Assembly: GCA_947561395.2 (NCBI GenBank) | Contig: OX387195.1 | Span: forward strand, 3,361,828 to 3,425,827 | Source of the DNA: Buxus sempervirens | Taxonomy: Eukaryota; Streptophyta; Magnoliopsida; Buxales; Buxaceae | DNA length: 64,000 nucleotides | Direction: 5' to 3' | In this document: one piece after another, positions 42,747 through 53,572 of the stretch | Position numbering within the stretch: the first letter of the stretch is position 1 | Layout of the letters: each line of letters begins with the position of its first letter | Program-made: the position numbers and the translations under genes | The notes under the pieces: model-generated | The model's database searches: none | Told to the model about the DNA's origin: nothing | The model's input: the letters and a program-made list of their open reading frames with translations, nothing else

Positions 42747-44489
42747 CTATTCATATCCTCCTCCACCAGATTTACTTTCACTTCCACTATCACCACCTTT
42801 GTCACCTTTAGTTTTTACACTAACACCGCTGGTAGTACCACCCGAACTAGATCCAGCAATAGATCCTCCCACACCACCACCACTGGATGCTCCTCCGTTG
42901 AATTTACTATCACTTCCACTGCTACCTGCCTTGTCACCTTTAATTTCTACACGACCTTCAGTACCCGAATTATAGCCAGCAGCAGATCCTCCCACACCAC
43001 CACCACCACTATATCCTCCTCCATTGGATTTACCTTCACTTCTACTACCACCATCTTTGTCACCTTTAGTTTCTACACTAACACCACCACCCGAACTAGA
43101 GCCACCAACAGATCCTCCCAGACCACCACCACTGGATGCTCCTTTGCTTGATTTACTGTCACTTCCACTGCTACCTTCAGTACTCGAACTATAGCCACCA
43201 GCAGATCCTCCCACACCGCCACTACCACCGGATTCTCCTCCGCTGGATTTATCTTCACTTCCACCACTACCTTCCTTGTCACCTTTAATTTCTACACTAC
43301 CTTTAGTAACTGAACTGCCACCAGCAGATCCTCCAACACCGCCACTAACACCGCCGGATCCTCCTCCACTGGATTTTCCTTCACTTCCACTGCCACCGCC
43401 TTTGTCTCCTTTAATATCTACACTACCTTTAACACCACTAGTATCAGTATCTGCACCATAGCCACCACCAATAGATCCTCCTCCTGCAGCACCACCACCA
43501 TTTCCATTTCCTGAAGCGCCACCTTTCAGGCCTACGTCAGCATTACCACTAGCACCACCACCTACATTACCACCACCAAAAATTCCTTTGCCACCACTAA
43601 AGATTCCTTTTCCCCAGACATCCTTGAATCTACCTTCTTTTCCTGCATCAGCACCAGTACTACCTCCACTACCAAATTCTCCCTTAGCACCACCATTAAT
43701 CCCACCAGTACCCCCAAATTCTCCACTACCACTTCCACCATTTCCTCCACCACCTTGAATACTAATGCTTCCACTAATACCTCCACCATGTGGAGTACCA
43801 ACGCCTTTCTCTATTCGGAAACCTTTACTACCTCCTCCACTGGCACTGTCGCTGCCTTTCTCTGTTCCGTAGCCTTTAGAAAAAACACCACTAGCACCTC
43901 CACCACCACTTCTGAGGCCTCCACCACCTAGACCACCACCAGTTCCAAAAACTCCACCATGATGAAAGCCACCCGTGCCCAGGCCTCCGCCACCTACTTT
44001 ACCACCAAACCCAAGGTCACCACCACCGAGGCTTCCAACACCTAGACCACCACTATCACCGAGACCTCCACTCTTATGAAAGACACCAGAACCCAGACCT
44101 CCACCACCTTCTTTACCACCAACACCTAGGCCTCCACCACCTAGAACACCACCAGAACCGAGACCTCCACCATGATGAAAGCCACCAGCACCGAGGCCTC
44201 CACCACCTAGACCACCACCACCAAGACCTCCACCATGATGAAAGCCACCAGCACCGAGGCCTCCACCACCAAAACCTCCACCGAGGCCTCCACCACCTAG
44301 ACCACCACCATGATGAAAGCCATGATGGAGACCACCTAAACCACCTCCAGCAAGACCACCCGCAGCACCCCCATAAATGTCTTTCAGAATTTGAGTCATT
44401 TGACGATGCCCTTCTGCCGTTCCTATCATCACCGTCACCATGATAAATGTTATTCTAAATACTTCTATATTCTTAAACAAATTCCCCAT
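42747..44489 (-). CDS. Secreted glycine-rich (cell-wall-type) protein, 580 residues
   Basis: Uninterrupted frame from ATG 44489 to the stop at 42747. A short N-terminus is followed by a hydrophobic signal-like segment (FRITFIMVTVMIGTAEG, about residues 11-27). Residues about 40-170 are GGGLGGGGLGG.GFHHGGG repeats with paired histidines, and a central Gly/Ser region follows. The C-terminal half has about five repeats of a 40-50-residue unit containing IKGDK.G.SGSE.KS.GG.SGG.GGVGGSAGG. Such proteins are structural cell-wall components in plants. It is the only ordinary-looking host gene here. A TATA box at 44566-44575 suits the start. The MULE's right end lies 325 bp beyond its stop codon, so the insertion may affect its 3' end. 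Antisense open frames here are shadows of the repeats. Confidence 0.8.
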   Translation of the reverse strand: MGNLFKNIEVFRITFIMVTVMIGTAEGHRQMTQILKDIYGGAAGGLAGGGLGGLHHGFHHGGGLGGGGLGGGFGGGGLGAGGFHHGGGLGGGGLGGGGLGAGGFHHGGGLGSGGVLGGGGLGVGGKEGGGGLGSGVFHKSGGLGDSGGLGVGSLGGGDLGFGGKVGGGGLGTGGFHHGGVFGTGGGLGGGGLRSGGGGASGVFSKGYGTEKGSDSASGGGSKGFRIEKGVGTPHGGGISGSISIQGGGGNGGSGSGEFGGTGGINGGAKGEFGSGGSTGADAGKEGRFKDVWGKGIFSGGKGIFGGGNVGGGASGNADVGLKGGASGNGNGGGAAGGGSIGGGYGADTDTSGVKGSVDIKGDKGGGSGSEGKSSGGGSGGVSGGVGGSAGGSSVTKGSVEIKGDKEGSGGSEDKSSGGESGGSGGVGGSAGGYSSSTEGSSGSDSKSSKGASSGGGLGGSVGGSSSGGGVSVETKGDKDGGSRSEGKSNGGGYSGGGGVGGSAAGYNSGTEGRVEIKGDKAGSSGSDSKFNGGASSGGGVGGSIAGSSSGGTTSGVSVKTKGDKGGDSGSESKSGGGGYE

Positions 44490-44565
44490 TTTTCTTTCAA
44501 TAAAAGGACAAACAAAGCGTGGAATATGATTTCGTAAACTTTAATAACAGAGTCAGGTGAAGAAG

Positions 44566-44575
44566 CATATTTATA
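44566..44575 (-). promoter_or_regulatory. TATA box of the glycine-rich protein gene
   Basis: TATAAATATG on the minus strand, about 77 bp upstream of the ATG at 44489. This implies a leader of roughly 45-50 nt. Confidence 0.6.
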
Positions 44576-44989
44576 CCTGATGATAACGAACAGTTTCCAT
44601 GCTCTGTGGTTGAGAGTCTCCTTCTCCCTCTCCGTCCTCAACGCCTTGCGGTGATCAGGAGTCAGAGTCTCTCCACGTTTTTCTCTTCATGATGGTTTAC
44701 GGATATTTGGATGGCTTAACCGCAAAACTCGCACCGAATTCATGGCTTCCTCCACAATTTGCAAAGTGAAATCTTGGGAGCGTCATGAATGTGGGATACC
44801 CATGCAACCTGAACAAAACCTCCTGAATGAATGCATGAGGTTTTTCTTTTTTTTTTCGGAAAGTTAAATTTTAGAAATGAGATATCAAAAGTGCATGCTA
44901 AACTTGTGACTATTCTCAAAGAAAACCCTCTAAATATGTTGTTTATTATCAAAATCGTATCTATATCAAAGCTGTACCTGCAGGCAAAG
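44576..44989. other. Upstream region of the glycine-rich protein gene
   Basis: No gene seen. It likely contains the upstream promoter of the minus-strand glycine-rich gene, up to the presumed LTR start at 44990. Confidence 0.4.
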
Positions 44990-46700
44990 TGTGAGATCCG
45001 GAATTTTTATATATATTATAATTAGTTTGTACAGAAAATTTTGGAGATTAAATATTCAAATCAAAATTTTTGGGAGATCAAAATTTAATCTGAAGTTTGG
45101 GGATGTGTATTTTGACAGGTAACAAATTTTAATTAAGAATTGATGCGGAGATTGAAATTAAATCTGAAAAATTTAAGAATTCGAACGATTGGATGTTGTT
45201 TCGTCAAGGCGAGAAGTATTTAATTGTTTAATTAAATTCTATTGGCTTATATGGAATGTATGGTGGAGGAGTGTAGCATGGAATGATGTTTCTGATTAAA
45301 TAATATAGTTCCTAATTTAATCAGTATTTAATTATACATGGAGAGAGAGACGGAGAATTGGGCATGCATGTCTGGGAGTTACTATTTTCTAGTGTGGCAA
45401 AGCAGGGAATCACTTCTTAATTACAATAAGATCTCTTGGGCGTGAGTTTTAGAAATTGCTTTGGAGTGGATCATCTTATAGATTAGTTTCCTACATTGAG
45501 AGGGATTCTAATTTCTTTTGGGCGTGCATGTGGTATAAGACGGTTAAGTTTTTGGGGTAGTGCTGCTTTCGATTGAAGCAATTGTAAGAGGAGGGTGCTT
45601 GATCAGATTTAATTTTTGGGTTCTTCCTTGGATTTTTTTGTTGCTGATCTCGTTAGTGCTTGCTTGTTGATCGGTTGTGATGTCCAAGTAAGTAGTAACC
45701 CTTAAAACTCAAAGATTTGCATGGTTTCAGTTTAGACGTTTGTTGGAAACAATGGTTCATATTCTGGGTCCAAGGGGGGAGGGACCAAACTCCGGTCCCT
45801 CCCTGTGCTAAGAAACGAATAGGATGTATGGAGAATTTTGGAATTTCAGAAATACTGGATGCACTAAGAAATGAGTTAGATGGGCGACACCCCCCGCAGT
45901 ATGGTAAAGGGTATTTTTGGAATTTCAGAAATACCGGGTTTAGGGTTGGTATATATACATTGATGTAATCCTAATTGACGTTTTTGTTACTGGAAATTCT
46001 TGCCGTACACAGTGGACATAGGCGCATCATCTAACCACTTAAATTTGCATGTTCTTTTTCTTCTTCTCTCTAATTTTTTTCTTTACTATTCAGATTGCAC
46101 GATTCTTAACAACGTTAAAAGCTTGGTATTACGGATTTGGATTGCTGTGGTTTGATGATCTCTAAGTGGTTTGAGTGCTGGAAATTTTATTTGCTGTTTC
46201 CTTTGATCAAAAACTTGCTTTGAAATAGATTGGTATGATAATGCTTTATGTTTCGGATGTTAACACTTGTGATTTGTTTTTCTGGAGATCTTTATTGAGT
46301 TGGAGGATGTATTTAGATTGACAGTGATAATTTGGATGGCTTACTCGATCTGAGAATTGTTTTGAATTCATATTTGCTCAACACACTATGAAAGAAAATT
46401 TTATCTTGTTGATTTCATTCAAAATTTGATGTTTGCAATCTAATTTAATTTTCTGAAAATTCTATATATGTTTGAGTGATTTATTTATTACCAATGGATG
46501 TTTCTGAAGGAGTTTTGAATCATATTTTCCTACAAAACAATCACAATTAGATGTTAGGAAACCAAGCCAGTCAAGACCTAGAAAACTATATTTCTGCACA
46601 TATTTTTCAAGGTAAGGGGGTTAGGTTATAAGTAGAAGAAGGTATTAAGGACCCCAATCATCCACACACAACTGCTTTTGAATTTTTCATAACCTTTGAT
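44990..46700 (+). mobile_element. Probable left part of a plus-strand Tekay-like LTR
   Basis: TGTGAGATCCGGAATTTTTA at 44990 resembles LTR starts of this superfamily. The following AT-rich block, the 'gtccaagtaagtagtaaccc' segment (45683) and general layout match the plus-strand LTRs nearby. A direct repeat 'ttggaatttcagaaatac' occurs at 45840 and 45918. The LTR would continue at 47839-48842 and 58958-60192 after removal of a LINE and nested LTRs. The inference depends on layout; no target duplication can be checked. Confidence 0.4.
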
Positions 46701-46703
46701 TTG

Positions 46704-47838
46704 CTTTTTTTTTTTGGGAAAAACCCACGAAGGCAAAAATAACCTTAGTGGCACTCCATTGGAGGAAGGAGGGTTAAGGCAGACCCTGACTTGTATATTA
46801 ACATCAATAACCAATTACACCAATTAGGGGGGACATCCAACCTTACCCTAACAAAAAGCAAAACATTAGAAAAAACCAGCAAGGGATAGAACCACCAAAC
46901 CCCAACCAAATACAACTTTTCTAGAAAAAATACAAAACAAATAAAAGAAAACCAAAGCTATTTCCTAAATTGATATAATTTGGTTCTGTCATCAAAAAGA
47001 GCCATTTTAACCGCATGAGGAAGACTAGAGACTGAATTAAAAGTGCAGCTCCCATGTCTAGAACAACCTTCATTAGCCAAAGAATCAGCCACAGAATTTG
47101 CTTCTCTGTAAACATGTTTAAAAGTCCTGTTAAACTTGTTTATTCTTGCTGAAATTTCCTCCCAACAGAATTGGTATTGCCATGGGATACCTTTCTTATT
47201 ATTGAAACTGTCCACTAGAATTTTAGAATCACTTTCAATACTTATACCTTGAATTCCCAAGCTGTCCACCAATCTTAACCCATCTCTTAAAGACAAAATT
47301 TCTGCCATGGTGTTTGTAGCATTACCGTAGTATGCTGAATAGCCAACCAAAAAATCTCCATTAGAAAACCTTATAACAGCTCCACCTCCATTGATACCCG
47401 GATTTCCTTTAGATGCTCCATCTGTGTTCAGGACACAAGGATGTTCTCGAAATTTATGCCATCTCACCAGCTTGTGATGTCTTCTCCCAATAGAAGGCAT
47501 GGAAATATTCATGCTTTCCAAACAGATCGCCCTATCAAAGGAGCATGATGCAACTAGTTTGGTGAGCAAAGAAACTTCTTGTAGCCATCTCTTAATGTTA
47601 AGGACAATATTGGTAAGCACCATGGGCAAATTATCATATCTAGATTTGCATCTAGCCTTCCATATTTCCCAGAAAATAAAGTGAGGAACCACTTGAGACA
47701 TAATGCTAAATTGATCATGATGCCTTGAATGGTTAAACCAAAACCCAACACGTGCTTTGGCATTGTGATGGTGTATGATTCTCAATCAGGTTCACCCATG
47801 AATTAAGATGCTTCTCCTTGATATATCATACTAAAAAT
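46704..47838 (-). mobile_element. 5'-truncated L1-type LINE remnant
   Basis: A poly-A tail on the minus strand (T run 46704-46715) is preceded by gtgggtttttccc, common at plant LINE ends, and an RNase H-type coding end lies upstream. A possible decayed target duplication shares cctttgat at 46693-46700 and 47839-47846. The 5' part including reverse transcriptase is absent. Confidence 0.5.
46958..47785 (-). pseudogene. LINE-type RNase H (RVT_3) C-terminal fragment
   Basis: A 275-codon open frame. An N-terminal linker (FIFWEIWKARCKSRYDN) is typical of the stretch after the zf-RVT region in plant LINE ORF2. The RNase H fold follows: LNTDGASKGNPG, GGGAVIR, NTMAEILSLRDGL (catalytic Glu), IESDSKILVDSF (catalytic Asp) and REANSVADSLANEG. 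All expected acidic residues appear present. No reverse transcriptase is encoded upstream, so this is a truncated insertion and not a full element; a domesticated stand-alone RNase H gene is less likely. Confidence 0.8.
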
Positions 47839-48842
47839 CCTTTGATGTAATAATCAATGAAGAAAAATCATAAATAATAGCCCAAAAATCTCAAATCCAA
47901 TCATTAAGGAAATCTGAACTTAAGAACTGTAAATGAGCAGCACAATATAAATCACCATCCAACCTCCAATATATATTCGATTCATTTTGAAGCAAATTCA
48001 TTTAAAAATAGACTCATTAACAAAGACTTAGAAACTGGAAACACTTAAACCAAATTCCAAATGAATTGGCAATGTTTATTCGAAGTGATAGGTCTTGCAA
48101 TTGATATTTTGCAAACCTATCCTTCTTCAATCAAACATAGTAGAGGATTGGCTTAATAAAAAATTATAAAAATTAGCAAGACTGGAGTAAATTAACACAT
48201 ATATCTTTCAATGGAACTAAAATCACTCAAAAATTCATCCTGACAATGAATATATGAGTTCTTAAAATCTGTATACAAGAGTAGTCTAGATTTGAAGAAA
48301 ATTTATAAGAACTAACGCAAAATTGCTAAGACCTGAGCATGGATCCTTATAAATCAAACACAAAACAATCAAAATGAATTTAAAAAACTCAAGAATGTGT
48401 AAGACCATGATTGGCTCAAATTTTCCTAAGAAAAGAAGCCTAAGCTAAATCCGGTCTCAAATCAATATGAATTATTAATCCATGGAGATCAGACCATAAG
48501 ACCTTCCCCATAAGACCAATTCATGCTCAAAATGGTATTAGAGGGCCTAAAACATTAAATTAAGACTTGAATCTCAGATCTATCCATATTGAACATGGTA
48601 AATCTGAGAAAATTCCTAAACATGAAGAAACACATGCAAGTGAGCTTGTGTTCATATATGTACAAGCAAGATGCATGCAAAAATGATATAAAAAAATGAA
48701 TGTGAGGAGGAGTTCAGATCTGATATCATTAGTTGATCTAGACCCTATAGGAACCTCCCAAAAATGAAGAAAAATCAACAAAAACTCTAGTTAAAGAGGG
48801 TGCCTAGCACATCACCTAGGTAATGTGCTAAGCTACCTCACT
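47839..48842. other. Gene-free AT-rich stretch between LINE and nested LTR block
   Basis: No gene. At 48799-48833 'gggtgcctagcacatcacctaggtaatgtgctaagc' has a near copy at 58977-59013. Before the LTR block inserted, the two were about 60 bp apart and probably formed a GC-rich LTR module. Confidence 0.45.
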
Positions 48843-50006
48843 TGTAACACCCCAGATCCAGATTTATTTAAAAACATAAACCCAAACCTAGTACGTTAGG
48901 ATAATGGCCCAAAACAACTAATCCAGACTTTAAACAATTTCAATTAATATAATCAGAGTGCGGAAATAACAAATAAAATTTTTTTCAAGAAACGCGGGAT
49001 ACAAAAATAAAACTTCAAATACCAATTCCTCATAAGTCTGGAAAGGGTTAACTAAAATAAAATGTACTTCACCAATGCCATCTAAATAAAAGTAATCTAA
49101 AACAATTCTTCCAATACCAAGTCAAATTTAATAATATAGATCCCTAAACCTACACAGGAACAAAATAATCTTCTTCCTGGTACTCAGTATAATCCCCAGA
49201 AGTGTCTATCCCCGCAACGTCCTCACCAGAAATATCTGAAAACAAAACCGATAAAACAATAATGTGAGAAACAACATCTCAGTAAGTAATCATGCAAATA
49301 ATTTGTAATAGATTAGAATATAATATATGCAATGTCACGCCCCGGAACCAGGTCTGCCCCTCCAAGGCACAACCTGTCCCAGACCGTGGCAAGTGGGCCA
49401 TTCTACTTGATTAAAATACGAAGGAATTAAAACGTTTTCCTAATAAGTGCCAGTGATAAGACAATTCATTCTGTGCATATCAAAAGTGTGTTCTATATAT
49501 AAAAGAAATATAGTTAAGACACAAGAGTTTGAGTACAAAATGACGGGTGACTATATCACTCCTCCCAAAATACAAGGTGTACAATCCAAAAAGAAACTAT
49601 ACATGTAGGACAGGAATAAAACCTAAGGCCTACAGAATTCCTCTCAATACCCAAAGGCTTTATCTTTGCCTCTATCCCCAGCCTGGTCCTTCGCATCGGA
49701 CGTCGATGGATCTGAAAAATAAGAAGTAAAGCAACTGTGAGATGGATGTCTCAGTAAGCAACACATGCATGCACGAGAAAACACAGTTTAGGCATATATC
49801 AATCGGTTAAATCATGACATACGGTTATTTGAAATCATAAATCAATATCACAGTTTAGTGCCATACAAGTTGGTGCATGCTTGTGCATCAGTGTACAGTT
49901 AATCAATTCAGTACAACCTTTCGTTCAATCTCACCAATTGTTATGTAAAAGGTCTAGTGTCATAACACAAGTCTAGTGACATACCACAAGTCTAGTGTCA
50001 TACCAC

Positions 50007-50365
50007 ACAAATTTCCGTCTATCTTCACCGTCTACACATGGTGGCTAGGCATCAAGAACAACAATAACCACAATTATCCATCTAGCTTCACCATCTACAC
50101 ATGGTGGCTAGGCATCAAGAACAACAATAACCACAATTATCCATCTAGCTTCACCGTCTATACATGGTGGCTAGACATCAAGAACAACAATAACCACAAT
50201 TATTCATCTAGCTTCGGCTAGGCATCCAGCTTTACCATCTACTCATGGCGGCTAGGCATCCAGCTTTCGCTAGGCATCCAGCTTTACCATCTACTCATGG
50301 CGGCTAGGCATCCAGCTTTACCGTCTACTCATGGCGGCTAGGCATCCAGCTTTTGCTAGGCATCA
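50007..50365. repeat. Tandem arrays in LTR (63-bp x3, then ~42-bp x3)
   Basis: Three 63-bp units of type tcaccgtctacacatggtgg..aggcatcaagaacaacaataaccacaattat are followed by units of ccagctttaccatctactcatggcggctaggcat. Because 63 is a multiple of three, the first array stays open in one frame, giving an artefactual peptide. Confidence 0.8.
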
Positions 50366-50861
50366 GCCACCAATTACACATGGTGCCGGGATGATACAAC
50401 CATAGGGAACATAAACAATAACAATACAACATGTACCCTTGCATGGGAAGTGCTTCATATAACCTAGGCCGCTGCCCTCCATATAACTCATATCATTGAT
50501 GAACCAAATATCTCACAGTGTCAAGCTTTTGTGGAGGATGCTAGTTCACTACCCTCAACGGAAGTGAGCCACACACACTACCCACCGATACACTTTTGTG
50601 GAGGATGCTAGATCACTACCCTCAACGGAAGTGAACCGCACACACTACCAGCCAAGACTGACTGCTCAGTTATCCGCATCAATACCACATGCACACTTGC
50701 ATGGGAAATGCTCAAGGGGAAAGGGTTAATCTTGGGCCACACCCTTTCGTTCAATGCCAAAGACCATAGGCCACAACCCTTCCTATATCATGGTACAAGT
50801 CACAGACCAACACCCTTATTGTAACGCCCCGGATCCGTGTTGTTTAATGAAGGTATAACAC

Positions 50862-53572
50862 TGTAACGCCCCGGATCCGAGTCACAAAATAACACCGTAA
50901 CTCATCCCCGGAAGTTAATTTAAAACACAGGATCGCAATATCAGAGTGAAAGAAAACATGAATACAACAATAGCTATATAACAGAGTGCGCTAAAATATT
51001 CCCAAACTAAAATAAAACTCACATGTCCAAGTAACTACCCGCAAGTAACGAGCTCTCCAAGAGTATCTGAAAACAAAAACGAAAGCAACGGGGTGAGATA
51101 CGAATATCCCAGTGAGCAGCACATGCATGCACAAATACATTTTGTTCAGTTCTAAAACATGCCACGATTACAAACCATATACAACGATGATAACACGTAT
51201 AACCCAACAAAACTTCAACGATCCAATTTACATCCGTGAGGAAAACCATCATATAAACCCAGCAGTAAAGACGATATCAATCATGCATATAGCCGTAAAG
51301 TCACGTATAACCAGGTAGCAACATATCGAAGAAAACATAGTTCAACAACTCAGGTTTTTGAAATACTAGAGTGTTTATCATGGGCCACTCCGCACCAATA
51401 GAGTATTTTATCATGGGCTACTCCGCACCAATAGACCAGCGAATAAAACATATCACGTCAAACAAAAACAAATCCCCACAGTGGTCAATGTCATGTAGTT
51501 GCTTGAATTGGTTAATCAACATGCCAGAGCGACATTCACACCTCCATGTACACAGGTCCGGCCTACTCAGGGTATCGGACACTCTGAAATGACGGCCTAC
51601 TCAGGGTATCGTCATCCAATGCCGGCCTACTCCAGGTATCGACATCGACAACCAGGCCTACTCAGGGTTTCTGGCTGCTCTACACTGGTCGTGGCAACAC
51701 TCCATGGCCATGCCATTACACCAATAAAATAAAATACATCACATTACTAAGCTTAGACTCTGGATCCAAGACAAGCTAGACCAAAACCGATAAATAACCA
51801 ATTAAAACTCCGTATTCAGTACACACATCACAAGTTGTTCCAACCAGAACAATAATTCTTCACAAGTGTTCCAACCAGAACATCAACTCACAAGTGTTCC
51901 AACCAGAACATCAACTCACACAAATGTTCCAACCAGAACATCAACTCAGACAAGTGTTCCAACCAGAACAGTAATTCTTCACAAGTGTTCCAACTAGAAC
52001 ATCAGCTCACAAGTGTTCCAACCAGAACAGTAAATAATCTTTGCAACATAATTCAAAACTTGCCATCAAGAAACAGGATTTAATAAATCTCAATCAAGTA
52101 TAGTACAGTGTATAATCCAAAGAACTAAAATAAAGCCACAGTGTTGGGTATCCCGAACATCACCTAAATATTGCCCTATATCTACCTCAAAAGCTCTCAC
52201 AAAATTCAGGATCTATCTTCAATGTTCTCATAAGTAATTTTGTCTCTAATGTTGTAAACAAATACTTTGCTAAGTGATCGAAGACCTTCTAGCATCCAAA
52301 ATCCCGTTTGGTTTACTAAATTATGAGATTCAGCAAGAAAAAGGACTAGGCGCTCACTTCCTGAGGTGGGCGCCAGGTGAGCACCGAGTGAGCGGCACTT
52401 ATATCATTAAAACTAGGTTAGGCGCTCACTCGAGGGTAAGTGGGCGCGAGCTCGGCACAGAGTGGGCGCGAGAAGGGCACGAGAAATCTAAGTGGGCGCG
52501 AGTTAAGCGCCAAGTGGGCGCGAGCTCGGCGCCAGGTCAATTTTCCTATGCGCCTACTTCCCAAAGTGGGCGCCAAGTGAGCGGTTACCCACTGCGTTTT
52601 TAAGTCTCTGTTAATTCCAAAACTCCAACTCTGGCCGAATTTTTCCAATTTGTAACTACTTCTCTAGTCTCCCAATACCCCCAAAACACATTCAAACCTA
52701 TTTTGAATTTAATCTAACATGCTTTTCAATTATCCCCGAATTTGTTGTACAAAAACCCTTCGGACTGTCTTTGCCCAGAAATAGATAATCATTTGTTCAA
52801 TAACCATGCATTCATTGAAACCAAATCTACGAATAAACTAAACCAGGTGTTAAAACAGTGCCACTCACCTTATATGCTTCCAAGTCTCGGCAACAGCAAC
52901 CCCGAAGAGAAAATCCCCAAATCAGCAGTTCGGCCAACTGCTTGCTATGGTCGAACAGAGGTTCCCTGAAGTAAGAAAAACCCTTCCGAACTTCTTGTTA
53001 ACAATTACCTACCGGCAGGAAGTCTTCCCCAGCTCGTCTCTCCCACAGAACTTCCCCAACTCCTTCTCTCGAGGAACCCTAAACAAAAGCCGCAGCCGCA
53101 ACCTTCTACGCGTATTCAGGGCAAAACCCAAAACCTAATTTCTTAACTATTGATACCTTCCGCAAATACGCTTGCTGCTCGACGACCTCTTTTTAACTCT
53201 GATATGGTGTGAGCTCACCCACCAAAACCCCTACATCAGCACCTTCCAATTTATAATAAATTTCAAACACACTATTATCAATTTATTTAAACCAATATTT
53301 GATGCTTGATTAACGTAATTTAAAATCTTCATAATTTAGGCTTGGGCAATTCCGAGATTACCCTCACTTGTTCCAACACCGAACCGCCAAAATCCAAATC
53401 CGTGGAAGTCCAATAACCAAAATTTCCCATTTTCATCATTCATCCTATTTAAAATTTTGAAATTAACTCTAATTAATTTCCTTTTCTCTGTTTCTAAAGT
53501 TCTCCATTAATTAAATAAGTTTTAAAAGCATAAAATCTAAATTTTAATGTTATTAAAATTCGGGATTTTACA
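50862..53572 (-). mobile_element. Solo LTR, innermost level 4 of the nest
   Basis: Minus-strand start TGTAAAATCCCG at 53572 and end CCGGGGCGTTACA at 50862 (2711 bp). Perfect target duplication aacac at 50857-50861 and 53573-53577. It shares end sequences and the ctactcagggtatcg module (51560-51670) with its host LTR, so it is a related family that inserted into its own kind. It also has seven copies of a ~28-bp 'gttccaaccagaacatcaactcacaa' unit at 51836-52040. Confidence 0.88.
51836..52040. repeat. ~28-bp tandem repeat (gttccaaccagaac type), about 7 units
   Basis: Consecutive units of caagtgttccaaccagaacat/gt with tcaactca or aattcttca linkers, within the innermost LTR. Confidence 0.85.

Noticed and set aside
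42688..43461. Plus-strand Pro/Leu-rich open frames
   Set aside because: They are the antisense of the glycine-rich protein repeats; the minus frame has signal peptide, TATA box and full length.
49976..50221. Open frame with YTWWLGIKNNNNHN repeats
   Set aside because: It is produced by a 63-bp tandem repeat inside an LTR, a multiple of three and therefore open by chance.
51836..52040. CRISPR-like regular repeats
   Set aside because: Units are contiguous with only short variable linkers, in a plant LTR, without spacers or cas genes: an ordinary minisatellite.
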